Source: Phytophthora quininea | Taxonomy: Eukaryota; Oomycota; Peronosporomycetes; Peronosporales; Peronosporaceae | Reading direction: 5' to 3' | DNA length: 64,000 bases | NCBI GenBank assembly: GCA_011947345.1 | Contig: JAAVTG010000051.1 | Coordinates: 372,001-436,000, forward strand | In this document: in pieces, positions 18,761 to 28,973 of the stretch | How the letters are laid out: each line of letters starts with the position of its first letter | Position numbering within the stretch: position 1 is the first letter of the stretch | Notes under the pieces: model-generated | Seen by the model: only the letters and a program-made list of their open reading frames with translations | What the model was told of the DNA's origin: nothing | The model's database searches: none | Translations under genes and position numbers: made by a program

Positions 18761-21550
18761 ATGCCTCGCAAGCTACAGGAGGCCGTTCATGACTTGACCA
18801 AGCTGGGGTTCATGTCGGGCAAGCCTCCTCCATTCTCTGGCAAGCCAATGGACCGCTATCCAGGCCTCTTTTGTGTGGCACCTGTTCCAGCACTCAGTGA
18901 AGATATTCGCAACGACATCCTCGCCTCTGACAACACTGGCGGTCCAGACTGCATCGTGGGCTTCCAAAGGCTGAGCTACAGCGACCAGGAGGAGATCGCG
19001 AGGGTCACAGAGTGCGATCCCGACATCTCGTTTTTCCAACCTCATGAGTATGAAGGTGGGGAGCTGCCACGAACATCTCCGGCCGAAAACATCATGCGAC
19101 TTCGAGAGTTTGAGGCCCTCGCCACCGTCTTCAACCCTGACCGGTTGGCGCTGCGTGTGTTCACGATGACCCACACCATGAGTCGGCTGTTGGCAGCGTA
19201 TCGAGTCCTTCAGGCCAAGGTCGATGACGGAGACTTCGATATCGTCCAGCGATGCACGGCGTTGCAGACGAAGAACGAACGTCTCGAGCGGGCATGGAGT
19301 TACATGGCTCACTTCTGGGGCCAAGAATTCGAGCGCGAGCAGGCACAGCATCTCGATGCCAAGCTCCAGTATGCCGAGGAGATGTCCATGGCTTCCAAAG
19401 AGCACTACGAGGAACTCACCCAGCTTCGAGACAAAATCGCTAAGCTGGAGGCTGAGCTCACGGCAGTGGAGAGCTCCAGCAAGACTAGTGCCAACGCCAT
19501 GCAGTTCTCCAACTTCTTGCAGACCCACGTTCAAGTCTCCGGTAACTGGCGTCGTCTTCATGACCTTTATCAGCACTTCATTGACGGCACTAAGCCGGAC
19601 TTTGCGGGCTCTACTCAAGTCGTGATCTTCACTTCTGATGTCAGCAACTCGGACATCCCTGACTTCCCGAAAGGCCAAGACCTCAAAAAGCAGCTCGCGG
19701 CCAAGCCGAAGCTGAAAGTCTCGTTCTCTGACTTTCTGAAGTCGGGAATTGCTCCATCTCTGATTCCCCAAAGCCAAAAAGGGCCCAAGAAGCCGAGTTC
19801 CCGACTCCGTGACGTCGAGAATCTCCAAATCGTCCCATCCAAGTACAAGCCGACCACTCTGCGCGCCCGCAGCATCGCTGACGCGTACCTGAATACGGAG
19901 ACGGATGCAGCTGCGACGCTGCCCAAGGGCGTGGTGTGGGACGATCAGCGCGCCGACGTGAAGGCCCTCGTTTGTCACGGCATCTCGTTCAAGTTGGCGT
20001 TCAAGATGGTTGGCGAGGACCATACGTTGCACACCAAGTTCCATCGAGCGGGTCTCCTCGATATGTTAGAGTCCATCATGTACCATGATGCTCTTGATGA
20101 AACTCCGTGGGTACAGTATGTGCCTCGCCATTATTTTACCGACGCCCGTTCGCAGCTCGTCGAGCATGTCGAAGTCGAGCACCTGAAACCGGACGCATGG
20201 GAGAAGATTCCGCCAGAATACCAAGAGTACCCAACGTCATCAGCCAGCGAGGCTGACGACGCCGAGCAGGACCCTGACTACCGTGGCGGTGGAACTCCCG
20301 AATCCCAAATTTCCGGCAGCACTGACTCCCCGACATCCCGAAAGTCCGATTCTCCGAGTACTTCTAAGTCTGGATCCAGCAAGTCAGGATCTCGTCGCAG
20401 TCCACAAATTCAGCGAGAGCGACAGCTTCCAGCTGACAAGTCAAGCGCGGAAACTCCAGACATCAGTCCTCCGAAACCCGACGGCACTGGCAGCTTGCGC
20501 GCGTCAAAGAGTCCCAAGTCAAAAGCGAGAACCAGAAAGGCGTCTCCCAAGCAGCGCAAGCCAAAGGCCGGACTGCGTGGTCATTCGTCATCTCAGTCAT
20601 CGCCCGCGAAGATGCCCAAGTCAGGAAACCAAAAGCGTGGCGCAACTACAGAGTTGACGTCGCAGTCTCCATCCAAGAAAGCCAAGAATTCTGGCAAACC
20701 GGCTCCAGAGAAGTCTGACTCCTCCAGTTCCTCAGACACCGAAACGCAAGCGCGCCGGACTCCTCGTGTTGCATCGGGAACTCGTTCAGCTCTGGCAGTT
20801 GTGCCTTATGAAGAGTTGGACGAGGACGAGCTGGAGACGATTGAGACTCCTGCGTCTGGGCAACTATCATGGTGCTATTATGGCATCATCGTGAAGAAAA
20901 TCAGTCGCCGCAGCAAGTCTCAGTCGCCGGGGTTCCCGAATTACGAGCCACACCGTGGTGCGACTCAGCACTTGAAACCCCGCTGGACCAAGTCAGCATA
21001 CGACGACCTAGTTGCCAACGCTCCATGGGAAGAGATGTTTGACGATCGTGTCCGCGTGTTGTATTTTCACCGATATGCCAGTCTGAAACCAGAGATCCAG
21101 CAATGGTTGATTGACTACGTTGGACTCATGGAGAAGCATGCGTACGTATTCTGGGAGGCCACACACTGGCTCACACTGTCGACCAAGGGCGATGTGGACG
21201 CCGTGCTCTTGTACACCGCACGCCGTGACCGTCGCAATGACCTGATCACCGGACACTTCGAGTTGGCAAAACGCGCTTCGGAAATCGATGACTCCCCGGA
21301 GGCGTTGTGGGATGAGCCGGCTGTCTGGACGCTGCCCCAGTATTGCTGCAGCTGGATCCTCCGTGAGCCCAAGATCTCGGACTACAGCTTGGAAGACCAA
21401 TTGCACGACCTGGACAAGACCGAACATGCTCGCGCACAATGGTCTGACTGTACTGGAGACGAGGAGCGCATGGGACACTTCGATGAGGTACTACTGGGGA
21501 ATCGAGTCCCGAACTCCGAACTCCAAACGAATTTGATCCCAGACGCGTGA
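18761..21550 (+). CDS. 929-aa ORF antisense to the Gypsy element, unknown function
   Basis: Uninterrupted from ATG 18761 to TGA at 21550, on the strand opposite gag-pol and between pol and the 3' LTR. Visible features: an N-terminal globular part, a coiled coil at roughly residues 160-250 (TALQTKNERLERAW ... QLRDKIAKLEAELTAVESSS), a long Ser/Pro/Lys-rich disordered and basic stretch at about 500-690 (SKSGSSKSGSRRSPQIQRER; PSKKAKNSGK, a possible nuclear localisation signal), and a C-terminal Trp-rich globular part (WEATHWLTLSTKGDVDAVLL). I recognise no family. Being open while pol is broken suggests selection or recent acquisition. Antisense ORFs in this position are known in some giant plant Gypsy elements; any parallel is inference. 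Confidence 0.75.
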   Translation: MPRKLQEAVHDLTKLGFMSGKPPPFSGKPMDRYPGLFCVAPVPALSEDIRNDILASDNTGGPDCIVGFQRLSYSDQEEIARVTECDPDISFFQPHEYEGGELPRTSPAENIMRLREFEALATVFNPDRLALRVFTMTHTMSRLLAAYRVLQAKVDDGDFDIVQRCTALQTKNERLERAWSYMAHFWGQEFEREQAQHLDAKLQYAEEMSMASKEHYEELTQLRDKIAKLEAELTAVESSSKTSANAMQFSNFLQTHVQVSGNWRRLHDLYQHFIDGTKPDFAGSTQVVIFTSDVSNSDIPDFPKGQDLKKQLAAKPKLKVSFSDFLKSGIAPSLIPQSQKGPKKPSSRLRDVENLQIVPSKYKPTTLRARSIADAYLNTETDAAATLPKGVVWDDQRADVKALVCHGISFKLAFKMVGEDHTLHTKFHRAGLLDMLESIMYHDALDETPWVQYVPRHYFTDARSQLVEHVEVEHLKPDAWEKIPPEYQEYPTSSASEADDAEQDPDYRGGGTPESQISGSTDSPTSRKSDSPSTSKSGSSKSGSRRSPQIQRERQLPADKSSAETPDISPPKPDGTGSLRASKSPKSKARTRKASPKQRKPKAGLRGHSSSQSSPAKMPKSGNQKRGATTELTSQSPSKKAKNSGKPAPEKSDSSSSSDTETQARRTPRVASGTRSALAVVPYEELDEDELETIETPASGQLSWCYYGIIVKKISRRSKSQSPGFPNYEPHRGATQHLKPRWTKSAYDDLVANAPWEEMFDDRVRVLYFHRYASLKPEIQQWLIDYVGLMEKHAYVFWEATHWLTLSTKGDVDAVLLYTARRDRRNDLITGHFELAKRASEIDDSPEALWDEPAVWTLPQYCCSWILREPKISDYSLEDQLHDLDKTEHARAQWSDCTGDEERMGHFDEVLLGNRVPNSELQTNLIPDA

Positions 21551-21993
21551 AGTTGAGCACACTGGAGCTACGCGAAGCGGGAGGTGGTCGAATCCTGAAT
21601 CTTAGAATTCCAGCGTAGCTGAAATTCAGAGATTGTGCATGTTGTGGCGTTGTGACACCACATTTCATAACCTTTTAATTCAATGTAGGATTTTCCTCCC
21701 ACCAACCTACTCACATCATCCTTGTGTATGTGTTTTCATGGCAACACAACTTTCAGCTTCAACACCTCGGCATTCTAGCATTTCACAATTTGATCCACTC
21801 TGAGACTTTCGCTCGTCCAATATTCCGACTTTCAACAATCGAAATCCCAGAAATCCTGACATCCAGGATTCAGGGATTCGTGTCTCCTCAAGTCGGACCC
21901 AAATCAATGTCACAATCGTTTGTATCACACCAATACCTCCAAATTCACTCCTCAATGATCTGGTTCGTTCAGGAATTCCCAATCCCAGAGTTG
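21551..21993. other. convergent intergenic gap within the Gypsy element
   Basis: Separates the 3' ends of the plus-strand ORF (21550) and minus-strand pol (21994). It contains the dispersed short motifs typical of this element (for example TCCAGGATTCAGGGATTCG near 21865) and no supported gene. Confidence 0.5.
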
Positions 21994-22875
21994 TTACACT
22001 CCAGGATGGTTGTCACCAGCTTGCATTGCCTGAAAACGAGCTTTTGCCTTAGCGCCCTTGTTGAACTCATACAACAAGGCACCACAGTTTAGTCGTGCGA
22101 CAGGTATCCATTCTGGATCTGCGTATCCCTTCCATTTAATCAAGTATTCACGAACCCGTCGAGAAGTTCTGGTCCTCTTGACCCACTTGACGTCCAAGAT
22201 TTGCTCTACATCGTACTCGTCTTGCTCATGATCAGGTTCCCAGCTATCCTCTGGAAGTAAAGCTGCGTCGAAATCCTCGTCATCATTAACTTCGACTCGG
22301 ACTTTCGGCCTTTCAGGGAACAAGGCTCTCGGCTTCAGGCGACTGACATGCACCCAAGGATTGACCCGATATCCAGTATTAGTCGTGTCGAGCTTGACTC
22401 GGAAATTATCCAGAATCTCAGAGACTCGGAACGGTCCATGCCAGAGATGTGCCAATTTCCGACTTAGGCCTGCCTGAACTTTAGGAATATAAAGCCGCAC
22501 GGCATCACCTTCCTGAAATCCTGACTTCAGCCTGTCAGAAAGTTCTTGCCACTTCCTTGTTTGCTCAGCTGAACGTTCACGCTTGGCCTGCACCTGAAGA
22601 TCCTCGGCACATGCTTGAGCATAGCTGTAATCTCGTTGCATTTTACGTCGCCACTCGTAGGCCGTTCGCTCTTGCAAATTCGAGGGCTTGGGTCCCAACA
22701 TTGCTGACAAAGTTCCCTTGGCGTCCCAACCGTGAACCAGATAAAACGGAGTGTCGAGACGGGTTGCGTCAAACGAAGTGTTCAAAGCAAACATCAGTCG
22801 CTCCGCATGATCATCCCAGTCACTCTGGTCACACTCAGCCACATAGGCTCGGACACTTCGCATTACGGTTTGCAC
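21994..22875 (-). pseudogene. Gypsy integrase C-terminal domain with chromodomain
   Basis: 293 codons open. The first part is the end of the integrase core (RLDTPFYLVHGWDAKGTL). Then follow a basic linker, the integrase C-terminal fold (FQEGDAVRLYIPKVQAGLSR ... LAHLWHGPFRVSEI) and, in the last ~70 residues, a chromodomain (YDVEQILDVKWVKR ... YLIKWKGYADPEWIP). Chromodomains target integration to marked chromatin in chromoviruses. It is separated from the integrase catalytic frame by a break near 22,900, so it is part of a broken pol rather than its own gene. Confidence 0.85.
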
Positions 22876-22947
22876 CGAACGCTCTTGCTGTCCGTTGGCC
22901 TGAGGTCGGTAAGCCAGAGTTGCTCGTTGTCGGGATCCCAGAAGTTC

Positions 22948-23870
22948 TCAAAATCGGGAAAACACCTCGCTCATACATCTTGGATCCTGATCATGACGTA
23001 TCAGAGAGCTCGCCCCAAAACGTCGGAAGACGCATTCTTCATATGCTTCCGCAACGTCTTGAGCAGTCGTAGAGCCCATCGGCTTACACATCACAAATCC
23101 AGAAAACGAATCCTGGAACAGGAGCAAGAAGGTATTCCCACGTTCCGACTTCGGCATGTGCGTGACAAAATCCATAGAGACGACTTCAAAGGGATACCTA
23201 GGTTCAATGTTCCCGGGCGAAGGTCCTGGGTTTGGAGGCCTGCCTTTCGCCGTAGTGCAATCCACACACTGCTTCACGAAATGTTCGACATCTGCGTACA
23301 TACCAGTCCAGAAAAACTCACGTCTCAAGCGCTCGTAAGTTCTGGTTATCCCCTGGTGTCCGCCTTGATAGTCTTCGTGGGCATATTGCAGGATGTCATC
23401 ACGTAGAGATGTAGGTACCACCAGCCGTAACTCGTTCTCCATGTCCCTTGGTCTATGCCGGGTGGCGTGACTCAAAAGTGAAGGACGCCCCGAAAATCCA
23501 GGACGTAACTCTCGGCAATTTTTCTGAGTTTCCGAATCTCTGACTTCGAGAAATTCTGAACTTCGCCCCTGAGGAACTCCTTCAATTCTCGGATCCAAGT
23601 ATCAACGTCTTGATTCGCCTTGATGCGTCTCCAACGCTCGTCCTGGAACTCCAGCGGACCCATAGGTGACACATCTTCCATATCAGCCTGAGCTTGACTC
23701 CGCGTCAGCACTGCCATCACTCGCGCTCCGTTTGTCAGGGACCCAAGGTTAATTCCAGGTTCTGGTCCCATAATGGTGACATCCTGAGATGCGGACTCTC
23801 TGACTTCCTGAGTTTCCGAATTCTCGACCGACTTAATTAGTTTTTCGGAAATTTCGGGAAACCTGAGCAA
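22948..23870 (-). pseudogene. Gypsy integrase core, frameshifted
   Basis: The frame 23598-22948 contains the HHCC zinc-binding region (HEDYQGGHQG ... CVDCTTAKG) and the first two catalytic Asp of the DDE core (VVSMDFVTHMP; RHDQDP). The frame 23870-23472 holds the preceding linker, which includes repeated peptide motifs (SENSETQEVRES-like) produced by the element's dispersed nucleotide motif. Frames change near 23,500 and again near 22,930. Confidence 0.85.
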
Positions 23871-24771
23871 GGTGTTCTAGCTCTTCCGGGTCTTCGACAT
23901 TCCAGGATCTTTTCAGGATCAGAGTCTTTGAGGTCAGATAGTCAGCAGCTTGATTAAACTCACGCTTGACATGAACCAGTCGGAGTGACGAAAACTTGGG
24001 TTCCAGCTCGTGGAATGCACTCAGCTTGCGCTGAAGATTCGGCTGGTTGCAGTTGATGAGTCCCTGTGCTTGTTGAATCACGATTCGGGAATCGCCAACT
24101 ACAACCAAGTCTAGCACGCCCTTCTCCAGAGCCATCATCAGCCCTTTCAAGAGTCCCTGATATTCAGCGTCGTTGACAGTTACATCTTCCAGAAAGTAGC
24201 CTCTGGAATCCCGAATGTCCCAACCCGGGATTTTCCATAGAATGCACCCGCAGCTGCCTTCTCGCGTAGATGTCTTGGCGGCACCGTCAAAACTTAGGAC
24301 ATAGCCCTCGAAGTCTGCCTCCAGCATCTCCAGACTTATTGGAGGTGGCGGTTTGACTCGCCCCTTAGCCGGGATCAGATTTTCGGCAACCTTGTCCAAG
24401 TGTTCTCGAGGAGTAATGCTGGCATCCAGAATTGCTGCTAACCCGTCTTCGTCTTTTTCGACTTTTCGGATTTCAAGATCCCAGGGTGACAGCATTACCG
24501 CCCATTGTAGACATCGACCTTCTAGAGACTTAGACCGGAAAATCCAGGCTAATACCGAGTACCGGGTATATACCACGAGACGACACCCAGCGATCATGGA
24601 CCGGAATGCATACAGAACTCGGAGCAGCGCTATGATCTCCTTCTCAGCAATATGATACCGCAATTCAGCGTCATGCAGGACACGTCCCGTGAACCGGACA
24701 GGCCGGATCAAGCCATCGTGTTCCTGTGCTAGAACCGCACAAGCAGCCCAAGGGTTGGCGTGTAAAATCAC
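23833..24771 (-). pseudogene. Gypsy RNase H plus a second, archaeal-type RNase H
   Basis: 312 codons open. The N-terminal part is the RT connection/RNase H typical of Gypsy (FTGRVLHDAELRYHIAEKEI ... VVYTRYSVLAWIF). The C-terminal part has a second RNase H signature (LSFDGAAKTSTREGSCGCIL; VNDAEYQGLLKGLMMAL; VVVGDSRIVIQQAQG). This additional domain resembles the archaeal-like RNase H known from Tat-type plant elements and reported in some oomycete Gypsy lineages. It meets the RT frame in a TAGTG overlap at 24771, probably a frame shift. Confidence 0.8.
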
Positions 24772-26229
24772 TATGAATGGTTTTTCCGAGTCGGATGTCT
24801 GAGTAACGGCGTCGACACAATTCTGGATTTCAGGATCCGAAATACCTCCTGTGCTCGAACCAAATCCCGTCCTTCCTTGATCTGTTCGTCAGTCAACTCA
24901 TAGAGAACGGCGGCAATCACCGGCATATCCTCAATGAATTTACTGTAGTAATTCAAAGATCCCAGAAAAGATTGGACTCCTTTCAGAGTCCCGGGAAATG
25001 GGAGATCCAGAACACTCTTGGCGATCTTCGGTTCAGCTCGCAGGCCTTCAGCACTGATCTCATGGGACAAGTACGGAATCGAACGTTTGCCAAACTCACT
25101 CTTGGGCAAGCTGACGGAAATACCCCAGTACCGCAGTCGGTACAACAACGCATCCAGATCTTGACAGAGTTTGCCCCAGGTCGGTGCTCCATGTGTAATA
25201 TCATCGATGTAGGAGCTTCGACCCAGAACGGGTCCCATTTCAAGAGGAGCAGGAATTCCACGGCGAAACACAGCCATACCATCCGTTAAAGCTGAAAATC
25301 GAACAGTCTCAGATCCGGAAACTCGGAGATTCGGAGATCCAGATGTCTTCAATCCCAGAAATTCAAGCACATCGTCGTCTACTTCAGCCTCTTCGTCAGA
25401 AGATAACCGCACGAACCCCCACAGACAATTATTCAGCATGCACTGATAGATCAGTGGTGCATTTTTCAGTCCGAAAGGCATTCGTACCCACTGAAAGTGG
25501 CCGAAGGGACAAATAAATGCCAAGATCAACTTGGCTCGAAGTGTCATAGGGATCGCCCAGAACCCCGAAGCCATATCTAAACTCATGAACCACATTGCGG
25601 CTTCAAACCCAATTAGGAGTTCATCAATCAGGGGTAGTGGATAATGCGACAGCTTGATGAATTGATTCACCAGCCGGTAATCAATACACATTCTGATGTC
25701 CACTCCATTTTCTTCATGACAATCACAATCGGGGAGGCCCAGTCCGATTCCGAGAATTCGATAAGTTCCGTCTCGAAGAGTTTCTTGACCAGCTCGTACA
25801 CCTTTGTCAACAAATGGGGGCCACTTGACGACATCGCTGGGAGACGGGCGTGGCATCTCCGACATCTAGGTCACAGACCACTCCACGAGCTGGTGCAGGC
25901 ACGGCATTACCATCTCCCAGAAAAATCGATCGATGCTTTCTCAGGATTTCCCAGATCTGTTCATTCATTTCCGGGGTCGTTACTCCAGACTCTCCGACGT
26001 GAGCTGTCTCAATGTCGCACACAGGACAGAGGTCCTTTAATGTGGGCAACACTGCAAGCTGATCTCGAAGTTGTGAAAGCAAATCACTTCCTTCGTGGAG
26101 ATAAACTCCGGGTTCCTGATTCAGGTCCTCGATACTGACTCTGAGGCAAATAGCATAAGACTTTGCCAGTCTGAGTTCAGCTTCTCGGAGTCGATCCATT
26201 TTTCTGGCTTGAGATTTCGACACTTCCAA
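24771..26229 (-). pseudogene. Gypsy reverse transcriptase, frameshifted
   Basis: Frame 26229-25807 gives the run-in (RGVVCDLDVGDATPVSQRC). Frame 25865-24771 gives the RT: RMCIDYRLVN, LDMASGFWAIPM (catalytic Asp), WVRMPFGLKNAP and the catalytic YIDD box at residues 219-222 of that frame. An insertion of about 50-60 residues precedes YIDD and contains peptides from the dispersed motif (SGSPNLRVSGSETVRF). Frame shifts near 25,830 and 25,715 disrupt it. Confidence 0.88.
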
Positions 26230-27764
26230 AGTCCGGGCCTCCGAAGTCGCCGGAATTCTGACTTTCCAGAACTCTGAATGTCAGGTTCAACGTCATCATT
26301 CTGAGTCTCTAAAATAGGAGGCTCTTGATTATCAGACTTGGACACCGAAGACCCAGCTGGCTCTGCGATAGCGCCACTTGAATCACCATCAAGCTTTTCA
26401 GCCTTACCATCATTTGGCAACTCTAGCACGCATCTTTCGGTGTTGGTCCCAACATCACAAGTCTGATTTTCACAGTTCGGAACTTCAGAAAACCGGACAC
26501 GTTTGACCGGAGGAGGAGATTGCGTCCTCAGCACCCGTACTTCTTCGGATCCCGGATTTGGTCTTACCAGAATCTTAGTCGGCCAGACATATCTAGGCCT
26601 CTCGGTAGCTGGAGGTTCCGGCTTCCGCTTTTCCTGCTCCATCTTTCGCCGGCGCACCTTCGTTTGGATCGTCACAGTGTTATCATAGATTAGTTGTTGC
26701 CAATCCTTATACCGTGTCGTTCCTGGGCGAGTGTATCGCCCAGTGGGGAGATGACCATATGAAGCGATACGCCCCACCGGTGTCCGGGTGTCCAGCCATA
26801 CTTGGCGATCCGAAATATTCACGACCTTAATTCCCACAGGCCAGCGTCTTGCACCGTAAACGACTTGTGTGACCCATCTTTCCTTATCGTCGCAAGCCAC
26901 CCATAATACATCCTGATAAGGATCCGCTTGCCCGTAGTGCACTGGTATGACTACATATTCTCCGGGATTCAAATATTCTGAGTTCCTAGATATGATGGCC
27001 ATATCCAGCTTTGGTCGATCACACCTCGGACCGCCGGCGAGGATAACTGTCTCTTCATCCGGAAGCTGGACCAAGCCCTCATGCAGCGACAACCGCACTC
27101 CAGCTGCGACCATGAAATTCATCCCAAGTAAGCATTCCAGTCCGTCGCCGATATTGCCGACCCAGATATCCAGAATGTATACCACTCTGAAACCCAGCGT
27201 GATCTTCACCTTGGCTTTCATCGAAATATACGTCGGAACATCTCCCAAACCTTTAACCTTGAGCGTCGATGTTTCTTGCATCTTGATCTTGAGCTTACGT
27301 GCAAAATCCAAGCTCAAAATGCTAGTCGACGATCCGGTGTCCATTAAAATGGTGGTTCGGCAGTCATTCACAGCGCCATATACCGTAGCAATCTTCCTTC
27401 TCCTCTCGATATCGTGATTCTCCCACCACCCGAGTTTCTCCCCAGGTTGTAAAACAAACTCAACTGGTTCCTGATCCGGAAAGTCAGAGTTCTCGAAATG
27501 CTGATATTCAGGATTTCCGAGATCTTGAGGTAAGGTAGACATGCATTTGGCGTTATCTTGCTGCCTGATAACTTTCGATCCGATATACACAAGACATATA
27601 GGGGTGTTAGGCCTGACACGTACTGAACCCCCGTTCAGCAAGCCTAGTCGTTTAACGGCGCCCCTGTCTTGGCGTCGGGTGCCAACTTGTTCAGGATCTG
27701 GGGTGGTAACTCCTTCAATACGCATTGGCGCGCTAAGTCTTTGATATCTTGGAGTAATTTCCAC
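26121..27764 (-). CDS. Gypsy pol N-terminal region with aspartic protease
   Basis: 547 codons open. MDTGSSTS at 141-148 is the retropepsin active site (D142-T-G), followed at the usual distance by LECLLGMNFM. The long C-terminal part is Pro/acidic-rich, without recognised domains, and contains the element's recurrent short peptides (QSSGKSEFRRLRRPGLWK). It overlaps the Gag frame by 121 nt in a different phase, as expected for a gag-pol frameshift. No ATG was verified at 27764, consistent with expression as a fusion. Confidence 0.8.
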   Translation of the reverse strand: MEITPRYQRLSAPMRIEGVTTPDPEQVGTRRQDRGAVKRLGLLNGGSVRVRPNTPICLVYIGSKVIRQQDNAKCMSTLPQDLGNPEYQHFENSDFPDQEPVEFVLQPGEKLGWWENHDIERRRKIATVYGAVNDCRTTILMDTGSSTSILSLDFARKLKIKMQETSTLKVKGLGDVPTYISMKAKVKITLGFRVVYILDIWVGNIGDGLECLLGMNFMVAAGVRLSLHEGLVQLPDEETVILAGGPRCDRPKLDMAIISRNSEYLNPGEYVVIPVHYGQADPYQDVLWVACDDKERWVTQVVYGARRWPVGIKVVNISDRQVWLDTRTPVGRIASYGHLPTGRYTRPGTTRYKDWQQLIYDNTVTIQTKVRRRKMEQEKRKPEPPATERPRYVWPTKILVRPNPGSEEVRVLRTQSPPPVKRVRFSEVPNCENQTCDVGTNTERCVLELPNDGKAEKLDGDSSGAIAEPAGSSVSKSDNQEPPILETQNDDVEPDIQSSGKSEFRRLRRPGLWKCRNLKPEKWIDSEKLNSDWQSLMLFASESVSRT

Positions 27765-28972
27765 TCACGACATAGTCCTGGTCGATGGAATGATCCACAG
27801 TTATTGCAAGGCGAAGTCTTGCATCTCAGAGTTGGGTGTCCTTGTTCGTGGCAGCGCTCGCACACAATCTCAGCCCAACAAGTCTCATTAGAGTGTCCAA
27901 ACCTACGACATTTCTCACAGAACTGGTTACGTCTGGACTCCTCAAACTCGGGGAGTCCGGATTGCCGATTTGACTGCCAACCCATGGTCTCCAGAGCTCG
28001 AAGGACCTCATCCGGTACCACAGGTCCGACATCCGAAAGGCTTGGCGACTGCGCAGCAGTGCATTCTGAGTTCAGACTCGAACGACTTCCATGAGATGTC
28101 CTGACATAATCACTTCGGGAATCCAGAACTTCGGGATCTCGGAAGTGTACATGACCATCTCGGTCATTGTCTTGCTCATCGTCCCGAGTTGTATACGTTC
28201 GAGCGCCATTCCGGTTCTTAGATCGGAACTGTCCATGCGAAATATTCCCAGCTCGACCATCACGCAACTTGGGAGTCGAGGACTCACGATCTTCGTCATG
28301 ATAGATAGCTTCGTCCCGCTTGAGTGCACACTCCAAAGCTCGAATAGACTTGTATGTCTTTCCTTCCAAGGCTGTCTTCAATCTTTGACTATGGAGACCT
28401 TTGATAAATCTCTGGATATGCTCTTCGCGGTTGACAGCAGGATAGCGGTAATGAATCTTGGCTTTGGAGGCAGCCGAGTTCAAGCGGTAGAAAAACTGAA
28501 GGGCGGTTTCTGCATCTCTCATTTGGAGAGTGAAGTACCGTTGCTTATAGCTCCCTTTTGTTCTACAATACTGCTTTTCAAACTTGCTGGACACCTTTTT
28601 CCAGCGATGACTTTCTAACTGAATAAACCAGTGCTTCAGATTCTCTGAAAACCGGGATTTCAGCTGTCGGAGTTTGGCCTGTTTCGTCCACCCTCCTTGA
28701 CTAGCCATATCTCGGAAGCGATCCCACCAACCAATGCGATCCTCGAGCGGTGCATACTCATCGAAGCGTTCCAAAACGTCGTGACTAATGAAAGGCCGAT
28801 AGATGAACTTCATTGCTCCATCCCTGGATCGCACTCCAGCAGACAAGTCGTGGTCCGAGTCATCACTGTCATCGTCGTCACCATCATCATCTCCGGAAGT
28901 ACTCGACGCATAATCCAATTCAGACTCACTCGAGCTAGAGCTTGAGCTGGGGTCTGAGTCTGGATCCGAAGA
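27644..28972 (-). CDS. Gypsy Gag with zinc knuckles
   Basis: The frame runs from about 28,972 (no ATG; a TTG at 28918) with a Ser/Asp-rich start (DSSDPDSDPSSSSSSSESE). A capsid-like helical region follows (RFDEYAPLEDRIGWWDRFRD ... EHIQRFIKGLHSQRLKTALE). Near the C-terminus are three zinc knuckles: CEKCRRFGHSNETC, CERCHEQGHPTLRC and CNNCGSFHRPGLC (about residues 334-383 from the TTG). It binds and packages element RNA. The upstream ORF (30557-28974) ends three bases away in another frame, so the two may have been one polyprotein. Confidence 0.85.
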   Translation of the reverse strand, partial: SSDPDSDPSSSSSSSESELDYASSTSGDDDGDDDDSDDSDHDLSAGVRSRDGAMKFIYRPFISHDVLERFDEYAPLEDRIGWWDRFRDMASQGGWTKQAKLRQLKSRFSENLKHWFIQLESHRWKKVSSKFEKQYCRTKGSYKQRYFTLQMRDAETALQFFYRLNSAASKAKIHYRYPAVNREEHIQRFIKGLHSQRLKTALEGKTYKSIRALECALKRDEAIYHDEDRESSTPKLRDGRAGNISHGQFRSKNRNGARTYTTRDDEQDNDRDGHVHFRDPEVLDSRSDYVRTSHGSRSSLNSECTAAQSPSLSDVGPVVPDEVLRALETMGWQSNRQSGLPEFEESRRNQFCEKCRRFGHSNETCWAEIVCERCHEQGHPTLRCKTSPCNNCGSFHRPGLCREWKLLQDIKDLARQCVLKELPPQILNKLAPDAKTGAPLND

Positions 28973-28973
28973 G

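Noticed and set aside
18773..20044. 423-codon minus-strand ORF within the Gypsy element
   Set aside because: Lies fully antisense to the 929-codon ORF, is Leu/Val/Arg-rich in the manner of a shadow frame, and has no motifs.
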